A DNA stretch of 64,000 nucleotides from Nilaparvata lugens (GCF_014356525.2 NC_052518.1:98343932-98407931), one strand, 5' to 3'. Positions 22,709-34,554 are shown, numbered from the stretch's first letter. Translations and numbers: made by a program. The notes: generated by a model from the letters alone, not told the origin.

Positions 22709-23127
22709 TCCTATTATAATAGCGAGCAATTTATGTATATCTGTTTATATTTTTCTATTTCTATATCTGGTTATCTGGTTATTTATGTTCAACGTATCTC
22801 GGAAAAGGCTCTAACAATTTTCACGAAATTCGGAATATAGAAGGTTTATGATATCAAAATTCGATTGCACTAGGTCTCATCCCTGAGAAAACTCCCTTTA
22901 GGACATGAAAAGGATAATTCATCCTTGGAAAAACAGATGATGATTTCGTCTGTGAATAAATCACAGAAAATATATTTTTCGTAGTGAATAAATCAAAATT
23001 CGGGTAAGTAACAGTTTTGGGCTGTGCCTGTTAGTACTTCCCCAATCATTTTAAAGAAATGATTATCAATGAAATAAATCTGTTCATCAATGAATAAATA
23101 ACGAGCAAAGCTCGGTGCCCCGATATT
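22709..23127 (+). mobile_element. TCCTATTATA-ended repeat, family C copy 2
   Basis: It starts TCCTATTATAATAGCGAGCA after an A and ends with CGAGCAAAGCTCG then GTGCCCCGATATTTG. It is the + strand counterpart of copies 1 and 3. Non-coding. Confidence 0.65.
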
Positions 23128-23304
23128 TGGTATTAATAGATAGAATTTACAAAATGTACTTGTTCAGATGATATCTTTATTCCAAAAACCAAACCATTTA
23201 AAGATACATTTTGTTCGACTTGTGTTATTTACTCCTGTAATGTTAAAAAGTAAATACTACCAACAACACAACATCAGTGACAACCTATTCCAATTCATGA
23301 TAAA

Positions 23305-23945
23305 TATCGGGGCACCGAGCTCCGCTCTAGAGTACCTACAAAAGCATATAAAAATTATTAGAAAGAAGAAATTATAATAAATATTCATAGTCCATACAGA
23401 AAGGTTCTATCTAATCACAGTGGATTGAGATTAATTCGCAGAGGAATGCAAAAATTTCTCTCACAAAAGCATGTTAAATTTTAATCCTGATTCATGTCAC
23501 GTGAACCAAATCACAGAAGACCATCTCAAAAAGGTAGCTTATCTGATTGGTTCTACTGGAATTAATCAGGATTAAAATTTAACCGGCTTTTGTACAACTG
23601 TCACTAAGTACCTGATTGAATTATGTACAAAAGTTCAACAGCTGAGTCACAATTTTGTCTCAGTCCCACACACATGCACTCGCTCACTCACTTCCATCAT
23701 CAACAGACGCCGAAATTATCAGCTGTTTTTCCAAGGATGAATAAATTCTTTTAATGTCCTTCAGCGAGTTTCCCCAGGGATGAGACCTAGTGTAATCGAA
23801 TTTTCATATTATAAACCTACTATGTTTTGAATTTCGTGAGAATCGTTAGAGCCGTTTTCGAGATCCGGTGAAATACAAACATATAAACATCTAAAAATTT
23901 AAACATCAAAACATCTAAACAGAAATTGCTCGTTTAATAGTATAG
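23305..23945 (-). mobile_element. TCCTATTATA-ended repeat, family C copy 3
   Basis: It is in inverted orientation to copy 2, about 180 bp away: ATCGGGGCACCGAGC at 23305 and the rc of the TCCTATACTATTAAACGAGC start at about 23945. It is enlarged by a family E MITE (23460-23597). The two copies together could form a large hairpin. Confidence 0.65.
23460..23597. mobile_element. Palindromic MITE, family E copy 1
   Basis: Both arms end in ACAAAAGC and carry TTAAATTTTAATCCTGATT and its complement. The stem is about 60 bp and the copy is moderately diverged. Related copies are at 32771-32919 and 56260-56405. Confidence 0.7.
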
Positions 23946-24370
23946 GATTTAGAATACCTAAACTTGCCGAAATTATATATTGTATGAATAAAATCGTTCC
24001 AAATTTGTATGAATGTTTACCAAGATTGCTATGCAATATTCTTTTGCAATAAAGAATTATCAATGATATTATTATTCACCTTTTTATAAGTAACCTTAAC
24101 ATTTAAAAAGCAAAGCCTCCCTTACTTATCTTTTAATATCCTATTAAAATATGTGTCATGTAGTTTTTCCTGATGTAATGAAGTTCTTTCTAGTCCTCCC
24201 GAACAAGAACGGGTGCACTGCTAGTCTCAAAAATAATATCAAAAAAATACTTTATTTCTATTTTAAAGAGATAAGAAACGATGGTATATATTTTTACAAT
24301 ATTATGAAAACAGAAAGAATTCCTCACAAGACCAAAGGTAAATAATGTCCTTTGGAAGATTAGAATGTAG

Positions 24371-24535
24371 AGGTGCGTACAGATATACGCGCCGCGAACA
24401 TGAGCAATTCACTTTTAATCAGCTGATTATATCTGTATTTTTACAGAAACGGTAAAATACAGATATAAAAAGCTTGGCATCAGCTGATTAAAAGTGAATT
24501 GCTCATGTTCGCGGCGCTTATATCTGTAAGCACCT
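24371..24535. mobile_element. Palindromic MITE (GCGCCGCGAACATGAGC type)
   Basis: Ends are AGGTGCGTACAGATATA and its near complement (165 bp in all). Arms of about 58 bp share GCCGCGAACATGAGCAATTC and AATCAGCTGAT. A single copy is seen here. Non-coding. Confidence 0.75.
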
Positions 24536-24605
24536 TAAGATGTGAATTTTATTGTCATCCACTGACTAATGTTAAAAACTAAAGAGTTGTGAGTTGGGGT
24601 ACTTT

Positions 24606-24687
24606 GGGGGGGGGGTCATTACACATGGATTGGGGGGGGCATTACACTTGAATTGGGGGGGGCATGCGCCATTGGCCTTGGGGGGGC
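24606..24687 (+). repeat. Four long G-runs inside hAT-like 3' end
   Basis: Runs of 10, 8, 8 and 7 Gs are separated by CATTACAC-type spacers of about 18-22 nt. They are part of a short tandem repeat next to the terminal inverted repeat. The other end of the element has two such runs (21640-21648, 21678-21686). Confidence 0.8.
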
Positions 24688-24707
24688 TGGGCACCCCTGA
24701 TAACTGG

Positions 24708-25129
24708 AAAGCCTCAATGAATGGAGCTTAGATCAGAAATATTCAGGTCTCATGTTAGCAAATATAGGCTGCCTAACTAATAAGGTACATTACTACCTTA
24801 AAGCACCCAGACCCAACTATAGCTACCTATGCACTGTAATAAACAATTCGTAAAATAATATCTTCGATTTCATGATATGAACTCAAAGATTCTCAAAGAA
24901 TTTGAATTGATTCATAATATTATACAAGTGGGCTATTATTTTCATTTTGGGCTATAATCGCTTAAAAATAGGACAATCCACCTTAGATGCTTTTTAGATT
25001 CAACTTCATGAAATTTTTGTTCAGTGAGTGCTGCCTATTGTACTTGAAGAGATTTAAGGATAAGTTTCATGTCTGCACTTGAAATATAACTGTGAATTAA
25101 CGAGTTTAATAGTCTCAAATCTACTGTGA
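24708..25129. other. Non-coding, nothing recognised
   Basis: AT-rich DNA between the hAT-like element and the LINE 3' end. Confidence 0.4.
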
Positions 25130-25675
25130 ATAGAATAGAGAATAGAATAGAAATGAACTTTATTCAACAAAACGATTCAAACAGTTCTCAATGTAGAAAA
25201 CAAAGAAACAAATTGAAATAATAATAAACAGTAAATCAGAAGTAAACAGTTCATTAGGCATGGCATTTTGCCGTCAGCCGAAGTTGAGCCGAACTTGATA
25301 ATTATAATACTTAACTCTTGAGACAAAGAAAAAGCTTTCATAAATTATATAATACAGTAATAATAAAAAATAATATATAAAATTGGCTTGGTTTGCGATT
25401 CATAACTAAACAGACTGTCTTTGAAAGAATAGATTTTAAATGTCAAATATTGAACTATCACCTGATTCATATGAGGATAGAGAAAAAGAATAAATAAAAA
25501 AATTAATAAAAAAAAAATAAAAAAAAAAAAATACACCCGTTTTTATCTGATTAATATTACTGTTATATGTGATGGATGCTCGGTAGTAGTATACACGACC
25601 AAAGATTCATATTTATAAAACAATCCATTTATCACAGAGAGAATGACCAACGGTTAGAGGATAAAAATTAAAGCA

Positions 25676-26401
25676 TTAATAATTGAACTCTTCTATTATT
25701 TGCTTTCTATACCTCAGAGCCGCCCTCACATACCCCACCAAAAGTTTCCAATTCTTTCTATCCAAGTATTCTATGGCCTCTCTTCTTTCCAGTCTCCACT
25801 TATTGAACCATGTCTTTCTTATCTCTCCTAGAATTTTACATCTACCTAAAAAATGAAACATGTCCTCGTTTTCCTGACTATTGCACATTGAACATCTGTG
25901 TGTTTCTTCCTGTCTTTCCGGTCTGTAATTCAGCGGGAATAGAGCTCCTCTAGCTTTGAAAATAATACTTATAAAATTCCGCTTATTCCTATCATTTATA
26001 TATTCTCTTATCAGACTTTCCTCCTTATTCAACAGGGCATACATGGAATGAAATTGCGCAGCATTAGCCCTATCCAACAACCACTTACCCCGAACCGTTT
26101 GTCTAATTTTAGTGACCAATAGCTGACCCATTCTGCTCCACTCACGCTTTTCCTGCAGATTATCTGGCCAGTCTATATTATTATCTCTACAAAGTCTCAG
26201 CCATTCTCCATACCAACCACATTTCTTCTTGATGAATATTTCACTGAGGATTCGCGAAAATCTATGCTCAGGCAGCGCAAGCGTTTTTAATATATAGTTG
26301 AAGTGTAGGACAAAAGTATTCACCCACATTGTATCTACTCCAGCTTCAAGGTAAATGACGTAGTTCGGCGTATTTCTTGGTAGGGATAGCAATCTCTTCA
26401 T
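25676..26401 (-). pseudogene. LINE ORF2 C-terminus with zinc knuckle
   Basis: This is a 241-codon frame following the RT part after a shift near 26350-26400. It carries a basic region (LPEHRFSRILSEIFIKKK) and, near residues 167-190, a C-X2-C-X9-H-X4-C motif (CSMCNSQENEDMFHFLGRC). Such C-terminal knuckles occur in R1/I-type LINE proteins and are thought to bind nucleic acid. It stops near 25676, close to the 3' UTR. Confidence 0.8.
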
Positions 26402-27538
26402 AAAAAAACTTTTGAAAATTTTCCAACTCTTCCGATTGCACGTAACCCCACACCTCAGCCGCGTAAGTCACCACTGCTCTGCTTGTAGCATTATAAGCAT
26501 GCCACTTGCTAGAGATTGGTACCTCGTCATTTAAGATAAGCCTACGCCATACACTATTTATACCAAATTTTGCTGTTGTTACTTTATTTTTAAAATGTGG
26601 ACGCATCGATAGAGCAGGTGTGAAAGTAACTCCCAGATATTTATATTCCTTCACCACCTCCAGTCTTTCCTCTCCATAATACCACCTCTCATCTCTCCTC
26701 AGTCTTCCCCCTCTCCTAAACACCATTATTTTTGATTTGGTCATATTCAATTCTAGATTCCATCGCATACAATATCTTCTCAAATTATTAATCATTCTCT
26801 GTAACATTACTGGGTTATCTGAAAAAATTACTATATCGTCTGCGTATAGAAGAGCGTTTATTTTGAAACCATCATCTATATAGATAGGCCTCCACCTATA
26901 CTCTCACATATGTCATGCACGAAAATCAGAATCAACAAAGGTGAGGCCAAGCAGCCCTGTTTTAATCCGTTCTCAATGTTGAAACTTTCTGTTTTTCCTC
27001 CTTTACACCATACTGCAGCATTTGTATTGTTGTAGAGACTTTTTATCAACTGTATGCATTTATTTGAGAGTCCCAAATTATGAAGCTTGTAGAATAGGGC
27101 TTCTCTATTCACACAATCAAATGCGGATTTGAAGTCAATGAAGAAACAATAGGTTTTTCTTTTCTCAATGTTCAACTTATAACTTATTAAACTGTAAAGA
27201 GTAAACACGTTATCTACTGTTGAATATCCTCTTCGAAATCCCGCCTGATTCTCCTCCAATACGCCTCTGCTTCCTATCCATTCCTCTATTCTTTTCAGTA
27301 ATATTCCTACAAATATTTTAGCAGCAGAGTTAACGAAACTTATAGCGCGGAAGTTAGAAACAACTGAATTATCGCCTTTTTCATGCAGAGGGAATATGAT
27401 CGAACTAGTGAAAGCCGCAGGCACGGTCTCACTCGAAAAAATATTATTGAAAAACTGCAATAGTAGCTCTATATTTAAGTGGTGACTTTTTATAAAATTC
27501 TCCTGGTATCCTGTCATCTCCTGGGGCTTTATTATCAC
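26346..27538 (-). pseudogene. LINE ORF2 reverse transcriptase core
   Basis: Two frames. The first (27538-26876) carries FRAISFVNSAAKIFVGIL, NQAGFRRGYSTVDNVFTL, motif A CFFIDFKSAFDCVNREAL and motif B LKQGCLASPLLILIFVHD. After a frameshift near 26876-26885 the second contains the catalytic YADDIVIFSDN (about 26820-26853), then KYLGVTFTPALSMRPHF. Key residues for catalysis are all present, but the frame break would stop synthesis of active enzyme. Confidence 0.85.
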
Positions 27539-28217
27539 GTAGTTTGTTCAAAACTGAATGTACCTCATCCATCTCAATAGCTCTATCCAGATGACAATCC
27601 TCTAGTAGTGTTGCTGCATAATCAGTTGTGTCTCTTCTTGCTAGCGAGTACAGTTGTTGAAAGTGTCTCACCCAATTTTCAGACGTGATACATGACACAT
27701 TCAATGGCTGTACACCTCTAAAATTCTTTATCAGTTCCCAAAACTTTTTCGAGTCTCTTATTGATCTTAATTTGAGCTCTATTTCTCTCAAGAATAATTT
27801 TCTCTTTTCCTTACATAGTTCTTTGTATTCTTTGGTCGCGTTCAAATAATTGTGTCTTACTACTTCAGAGCTGGTTTTTCTAAACAATCTTAAAAGGGAA
27901 AACATTTTTAATATACATTTTTCACAATCTCTATCAAACCAGCTTTGCTTCCTAAACATATTCTTATTGTGATTAGGTATCAATTTATTGCTTGCCGAAT
28001 TGATGATAAGCTCATTCAGTACAGCCATAGCGTTATCTAAATTCTGAGGTAGGCCTATATGACTTGATCGACTAGCTCTTTCTGATAATTTTGAAGCATA
28101 CTGATAATCGTCTAATCGTTTCCATTTCAATTTCGGCAGCATGGGGTTTACAGAATCGCGTTCAATCTCTGTTCGTTTCAACTTTACGCAAATGGGCATA
28201 TATGATCTGAGAAACAT
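27444..28217 (-). pseudogene. LINE ORF2 linker region
   Basis: This 257-codon frame lies between endonuclease and RT. It includes QSWFDRDCEKCILKMFSLLR, KRKLFLREIELKLRS, SKKFWELIKNF and LRDNKAPGDDRIPGEFYKK, the last being the RT-entry motif. It overlaps the RT frame at 27444-27538, marking a frameshift. Confidence 0.8.
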
Positions 28218-28394
28218 TCATTGATTACGCAAAAATTTTCAACAATTAGCTAAGTTGAACTCATCGCATAATTCTATTATCTTCTCCCCTTTACGATTAC
28301 TTGTCATGTCTTTGGTAACTCTAGTACAATTTATTCTAGTATCTTCGTAAATAACATGTTGTGGGATCACTTGCAAACCGTTTAGATATGGGGT
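28195..28394 (-). pseudogene. LINE endonuclease remnant with internal deletion
   Basis: Minus-strand pieces read TRVTKDMTSNRKGEKIIELC followed closely by ECFSDHMPICV. The SDHMPI motif is the conserved end of the endonuclease domain. The middle of the domain between these pieces is missing, and the 5' portion is absent. Confidence 0.6.
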
Positions 28395-29216
28395 ATAATT
28401 AAATTACTAGTATCATCCCATTCAGATAAATAATCCCATAGACACAAAACACACACACACACATACACAAAACTACTGTGTTTACCAACCTTTTCCAAAT
28501 AACTTTTGACAATCATGAATTAAAATAATCACTGACTTATTTATTAGAGTGCAAAATGATTACTTGCTCCATACAAGACTGAGAAAGTTTGACGAAGCCG
28601 GATGTGTGTTTACTTATTACTTTGTATTCTTTCACATAAAAGATCGCTTTTTTTGTCCATAAAGCATTCATTGTGGACTGTTGCTTACTGATTGTAACAA
28701 TATTTATGATGGGGATTAGTTTAATGTCCGGCTCCACCAGCTAATCATTGTTTGTAACATTATTCTTTATGGGGAAGCTATTCATTATTTGTTCATTGGA
28801 ATATTTTTATAGTGTAATTCAATATTCAAAAGCTGAAGGTTGTTGACTTCTGAATTTGAGATTTAGGTCTCAGTTTATTAGACTGAATAAATTACCCAGT
28901 TTAGAATTGAATAATATTATTATTGTTATATCTGATCCAAGATGGGAGGTCGGATTGATAAAGATGGCTAAAATTTTATGGAAAATGTGAATTCCTTAAA
29001 TACCTTTGTTGTACTAGTAACAGAGGGTCATCGGGGCCTTGCCTGAAATACGGGAGGAAATTACAAGCTTTCTGAGTAACTGACGAGACTGTTTTGTTTG
29101 CTTTACAGACGCCAATCGCTATTAATTCCGTCTGGACTTTTATTTCTGCTTCATATTTATCTATTCCAAGTTATATAGACTACATTATTGATAGACATAG
29201 GGCTGTGTAGGCCTAT
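28395..29216. other. Non-coding with CA microsatellite
   Basis: A short CA run lies at 28446-28466. Nothing else recognised. Confidence 0.4.
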
Positions 29217-30134
29217 ATACAGAGTGAGTCTAATGTATGGGAACCCTTTAATAAATTGGAGACTTTTGTAGATATAATACTGTAACTTTCAGGATAAGTT
29301 ATTGGTCAAATACTCTACCTTTTAGTAACAACTGAATTTCAACCCCTAATAAGGGGGTGACTTAGGGGTTGTAACTAAAATATTTTGAATGTAAACACCA
29401 ATCGTGTGGTAAATCATTTTAAAGGCCTTTTTGAAACAAGAAAGATGGCATCGACAAAAATGTTCTATGATACTCTTATCCAAAATGGCGGCTGATTGAA
29501 GCTGCATTTTTTAAAGAAATGAGGGGTTGTAACTCAAATATTTTGAACGTAAACACCCATTGTGTGGTACATCATTTTAAAGGCCTTCTCAAAACTAGAA
29601 AGATTCCATCAATAAAAATGTTCTATGATACTTTTATCCAAATTGGCGGCTGATTGAAGTTTTAGTTTTTAAAGAAATAATTGATACTTTTTAATCAGCC
29701 GCCATTTTGGGTAAAAGTATCATAGAGCATTTTTATTAATGTCAACTTTCTCGTTTTGGAAAGGCCTTTGAAATGATGTATCACACAATGGGTGTTTACA
29801 TTCAAAATATTTGAGTTACAACCCCTCATCTCTTTAAAAACTGAAACTTCAATCTGCCGCCATTTTGGATAAAAGTAAAATAGGAAATTTTTATCCATGC
29901 CATCTTTCTTGTTTTTTAAAGGCCTTAAATGATATACCATACAATGGGTGTTTACATTTAAAATATTCAGTTGTGTTAAAACACCTAAGTCACCCCCTTA
30001 TGAGGGGTTGAAATTCAGTTGTATGTCAAAATGTAGGGTATTTGCCCAATAACTTATCCTGAAAGTTACAGTATTATATCTACAACAGTCTCCAATTTAT
30101 TGAGGGGTTCCCATACATATGACTCACACTGTAT
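29217..30134. mobile_element. 0.9-kb palindromic element with duplicated subunits
   Basis: It begins ATACAGAGTGAGTCTAATGT and ends with the near complement, ATATGACTCACACTGTAT. Each arm contains two related subunits built on AAAATGGCGGCTGATT, AATATTTTGAA..TAAACACC and TTTAAAGGCC, so the whole reads as four alternating copies about a centre near 29.68 kb. Frames inside are repeat artefacts. Probably a non-autonomous DNA transposon with very long inverted repeats. Confidence 0.75.
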
Positions 30135-30144
30135 CTTCTATCTA

Positions 30145-30668
30145 TCTATATATATAGATAAAAACGAAATGGCACTCACTCACTGACTGACTGACTGACT
30201 CACTCACTCACTCGCAGAACTAAAAATCTACCGGACCAAAAACGTTCAAATTTGGTAGGTATGTTCAGTTGGCCCTTTAGAGGCGCACTAAGAACGGATT
30301 TGGAAAAATTTCCAAAGATACGCCCAAAATCTGCGTTTTTCCAGCGTTTTTTTTAGCGTTTTCTCAGCTTTATCGAGAACAAATGAACAGAAAATGTTCA
30401 AATTTAGTACAGAAGCTAAGCTAGGGTGTAATAATGTTGTGTTAGAAGGAATTTGCAATAACGTCAAAGATACACCCAAAATTAGCGTTTTTTCTCAGCT
30501 TCTCTGCGTATTCTCAGTACTTTGACTTTCTGATGGAATGAAGCATGCTCAAATGAAAGGCGATCAAAGCGAGCCTGCTGATCTCATCTTCAGACGGGGG
30601 TCCAGACTAGGGACCTAGGGGGACCCTGGCTAGACGGATATGGCAAGCGAAGCGAGCCTGACGGCTAG
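30145..30668 (+). mobile_element. Helitron-like non-autonomous element, family A copy 2
   Basis: It starts TCTATATATATAGATAAAAA after A30144 and ends GACGGCTAG before T30669. The interior is collinear with copy 1 (9573-10089), with an added CACTGACTGACTGACT run at 30176-30215. Near the 3' end it has an extra segment (about 30585-30640). Confidence 0.75.
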
Positions 30669-32770
30669 TAGTATGTACGGTATATAAATATTAGAGAGTG
30701 CAACGAGTCATTACTTGAAGCTATGAGAGCGATACAACCCCCAAGTGATTACGTCACTAACGTTCACTTAGTACTTGAGTGGCCACGGCCATTCTGACGT
30801 GAGGCGCAGAATACAATCGTATTATTTTCTCATTGGCAGAGAGTACTTGGAGTCCTAACTCCGCCCTTGATAAAGGCAACCAATCAATTTAACTGATGGC
30901 AGCACAAAATCGCAAGCACTGCCAAAAGCCAAATGGCCTACGGATATAGCTTCAAGCTATATCCCTTTCATAAACAGAAAATACCAAAACGAAATTATTC
31001 AAGTGTCAGAGGTATTATTTGTAAGCAGAGCATGCTTACTCTACATCAGTTACCTCAAACCGAATATATATTATTACAATGATATTGTAGGATCAAAGGT
31101 CTCATTCATACGTCTTGTAATAAAACAATCTGTAATAATTATATTAACTAGAGAGGAAAAACAATGTAATATACAATGACCTACCTGTAGCTCATTTTCT
31201 AGTTTCTATGATTTGTGTATAGTAAAGCGTTATCATGGCAACGTTTCTATTCTGTCATTCAAAATACTAGCTACAGGGACTGAAAGCTAGAACAGAAAGG
31301 CACCGGTATATGAAGAGAGGAGAGAGAGAGTAATTGCTAGTGTGTGAGTGTGTGAGAGAGAGATAGAGTGAAGAGTGAGAGAGAAAAAGCAGTCAACACA
31401 TTGTGGATAGCCAGTATCAATAATATAATTATCGCGATACCGAAAATATAATATATTATTGCAGACTAAAGATTTGCTTTTTTTTGTATGTTTCAGATGC
31501 AGCAGAGTAAAAAACATCCGTTTATCGATTAATATCAAATTTGAATTGTCGTTTTTGACTAAAATAATTTCGAATTCTATAATGAAATTATAAAAATCAT
31601 TAAAAATAAATACAAAAAAAATAAATAATAAAAAAAAATTAATTAAATATCCATTCAATTTTGTAATGTTTTTTAAGGTTAAAAGGGTTTTTCATTGTTA
31701 CATCATTTCTTATTTTTTTCATGAATAATAATCATTGATAAAATGTCAACAAAATAAAAGCTATTGCTATAAAACGTCTATCACCATTTATTGAATTGAA
31801 ACGATTTGATATTGTTGAAACAACCAATTTTTAAAGCAATTTGAGATGATAGTTTTGGTTGTTACACCATTATCAATCACCGGAACTTGTATATTAAATT
31901 GTTTTAATAAATCAGTGGTTTTGACATACCCAAAATCACGCTCACATCAACAAGAAAATATAACTACTATACTCTGTACAAAATTACTTATGACTTGGGA
32001 GGAACAAGCGCAGCAGAGAAGACATACAGTGGCAGGGATACAACGGTGGCGATGTTGCCGTTCTGAACCCGCCAGCGGTCTCTAATAACTAGTGAGTATT
32101 CAATCGCTCATGTTAAACTTACGAAGTTTCCAGAGAAGCACTGACTCGACTGATTGTAATCAACAAATTGGCAACTGCTCTTCCACCTATGACTCTATCC
32201 ATCACTGTATTTGTCTGATCTCCCTCCGTTTCTCTGCGCAGCATATTCTTCCAAAAGTAATTTTGTACGGAGTATAGTATTCACGGCAATCTCATCTGTT
32301 ATATAAATTTATATCTGATAAAGATAGTAATTTTTATCATACAAACTGTGAAAACTTCGAGGTCCTGATATCAAACATACATTTTTTATTGAGTAAATAT
32401 TATATTCTGAATGATCGGTAGAAATGTGATCTCTACTAATATTGCTGCTATATATTGTACAGTAACTACATTGGAAGGTTGACAATTGAAAATCTACCGA
32501 CGAGCAACAATAATAATTATTATATGAATAATTTTATTATTCATCAATTTTGGATTCCACCACGAACTGTGATTATTAATTCACTTAGAACTTCTATAAA
32601 TTAGCGACTATTAGACGACAACTTATTAGCGACTATAAATAGACTGCTATTAGACAGCTAGTCGTTAATTTATAAAAGTTTCAAGTGATAATAAAATTTC
32701 AACAATAATAACTTCGTGAGCTTAGACTGAGCTTAGAAACCTATTTTGTGATAGCAACGCAACACTATGT
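30669..32770. other. Non-coding; low complexity and a diverged snapback copy
   Basis: A GA-rich stretch lies at 31315-31390. A diverged copy of the snapback family (GGTTGTTACACCATTATCAA and AATAAATCAGTGGTTTTGAC) is at about 31850-31926. Frames at 31287-31658, 31846-32085 and 32092-32277 show no domain. Confidence 0.45.
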
Positions 32771-32919
32771 GCCGATTGCACAAAAGCCGGTTAAATTTTA
32801 ACCGTGATCAATTCCACGAGAACCAATCAGAGAAACCGTCTTTTCAAAACCGCCTTCTCTGATTGGTTCTCGAAAAGTTAATCACGGTTAAAATTTGACC
32901 AGCTTTTGTGCAACCGGGC
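32771..32919. mobile_element. Palindromic MITE, family E copy 2
   Basis: Ends are GCCGATTGCACAAAAGCCGG and the complement of GCCCGGTTGCACAAAAG. Arms of about 65 bp share TTAAATTTTAACCGTGAT and GAGAACCAATCAGAGAA. The best-preserved copy of the three. Confidence 0.8.
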
Positions 32920-33566
32920 TCAAATGAAGTAGTTGTTGGTCTTTCACATTATACTGAGTTGAATTAAGTGTTCGTAGTAAGGTGAATGCAACAAGACTAG
33001 AATTTTAGCATGTGACGTGGAATCTGTAGATGCTTCAGTCTTCAGTCACCTCATGCTGTAAACTAGTTGAGTGCTATGCAGGTCTTTTACGTGAACATAC
33101 AAGGTAAATCCACTAAGTCCATAGGAGTAAAATTTTCAGGAAATCAATTTCTAACTTCTAACATCAATCATAATTTCCTTAGTGATTTTTCACAAAATAA
33201 TTTCATACTGCAAGAACTTAAATATTCTTCATTTGTTTGATGATTAATTATTTAACATTCATTGCTTATAGAATTAATTAAAAGCTGATAAAAATCAAAG
33301 TTAGGAAAAATTGGACTTGGTGCATTTTCCTTGTACCAAATTAGGTCCTGTACTCACTTCCAGTCTGTGCTAAGCTAAATAAATGTGAATGTCCTATGGT
33401 GAAAATGTTGCTGAATGGTTTCTGGTATTAGTTTAATTAAATTTAGTTTAGCATTAATTGATCCTAAAATACTCTATTAAATTTATAACATAAATTTGTT
33501 TTCCATAAATTTATCGTATAACCCCGAAAAAAATGCGGGACCTCATGTCCAGTCATATACGTTACG
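32920..33566. other. Non-coding, nothing recognised
   Basis: AT-rich DNA without a gene or clear repeat. Confidence 0.4.
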
Positions 33567-33942
33567 TATACGGTCTACGTTATAATGGCAGTGGAGAAAG
33601 ATAGGAGAACAATGTTGCCGAACCTCTGTCTTGTCAATGACTCCTATAGACGGTAGCTGATACAGATTTATTGATGTAATATAAACTGTTCATTCTCGAT
33701 TAAAATAATCTATTATATTTTATTAAGCAAGAAGTTATGTTTTTCAATAATCTCATAATGAATTTTCATAACTAAGATGAAATATTTTGTTAATTAATTA
33801 TTAATTCTACATTGTTAAAAGACGATCTGGCAACAGAGCAAAGCGAGAAAGACATAGCGCTATCCGGTTTGTTGTATGATAGACAAGGATAGCAATGCAA
33901 TTGCTAATCAAATACTGTTATTATAACGTGGACCTCACTATA
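33567..33942 (+). mobile_element. TATAGTGAGGTCCACG MITE, family D copy 1
   Basis: The right end TTATAACGTGGACCTCACTA is intact; the left end is altered (TATACGGTCTACG). The interior includes GGAGAAAGATAGGAG, TGATACAG, TTTAATTAT-type tracts and GCAACAGAGCAAAGCGAGAA. Non-coding, about 375 bp. Confidence 0.8.
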
Positions 33943-34242
33943 AATATCCTGTCATAGAATAAAACAATCTTATCTTAATCGTCTAAGTTTTCTCTGGTCC
34001 AGTAAGCACCAGTGTGATGACCTTGATTTTCTATAGCTGAGTTTTGAGCTGTTTCCGTTCTAGATTCAATCACAGATAAGGCAAAGTGATTCTATTTATC
34101 TGTTTTGTGTCTATTATCTTTTTATATCATTCAAAATAGATATAGGTGTCTATCTTTCTCACTTGTCAAGGAGTAGATTGGAAATGTTGCTCTGTGAATG
34201 GTTTGTTGGTTGAATGATTACTATTATCCTTATTACTACTAC
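33943..34242. other. Non-coding
   Basis: A segment (about 34145-34205, TCTTTCTCACTTGTCAAGGA) is repeated at 35158-35215 on the other side of the MITE at 34.6-35.1 kb. Confidence 0.45.
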
Positions 34243-34554
34243 GATAATTCGTAGAATAATCTCGAAAGCTAGCTGCTGTGTAGTGTCTGTATTTGTTGAA
34301 GACCATTGACATCGCATACTTGAGTAGATAATAGCCTGATCTATTGAAATGTGGAAATCTATCTTATTTAAAAATACTTGATTGACTAAAGTCTATTGAT
34401 ATCATGCGCGCATGAACAATTCAGTTCATGTGTTCACAACAGCCTTTTTTATGTCGCTTAACCTTACAAGCTACAGTTATTATCAATAGTTACTAGTTTG
34501 TGACCAGACTCACCAACCAATCCATGAGAAAGTAACAAAAAATTTCATCAAAAC
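34243..34554 (+). repeat. Dispersed repeat I, copy 1
   Basis: It matches 48785-49051: ACGATAATTC...TCGAAAGCTAGCTGCTG, ATCGCATACTTGAGTAGATA and CACCAACCAATCCATGAGAA. Family unknown, non-coding. Confidence 0.65.

Larger units (their letters stand above)
21625..24699. mobile_element. hAT-like non-autonomous element with nested repeats
   Basis: The terminal inverted repeats are CAGGGGTGCCCA at 21625-21636 and its reverse complement ending at 24699. The 8 bp before (21617-21624) and after (24700-24707) are both ATAACTGG, a perfect 8-bp target duplication as made by hAT transposases. G-runs lie just inside both ends. No transposase frame is present. The 3.1-kb interior holds two inverted family C repeats, one family E MITE, a hairpin at 22298-22446 and a palindromic MITE at 24371-24535, so the ancestral element was shorter. 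Confidence 0.8.
25130..28394 (-). mobile_element. Degraded LINE with C-terminal zinc knuckle
   Basis: On the minus strand the element ends with GAATAAAGTTCATTTCTATT and an ATTCT-type tail (25130-25165). The 3' UTR (25166-25675) holds an A-rich run. The coding remnants run from 28394 down to 25676. The protein differs clearly from the LINEs at 0-4.5 kb: YADD instead of FADD, and a zinc knuckle at its end. It belongs to a different LINE lineage (R1/I/LOA-like features; clade not certain). Confidence 0.75.

Noticed and set aside
13910..23127. CGAGC-AAA-GCTCG hairpins as transcription terminators
   Set aside because: They recur at the same end of family C repeats, so they belong to the element rather than to gene regulation.
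28446..28466. CA run as a regulatory element
   Set aside because: Plain short microsatellite without nearby gene.
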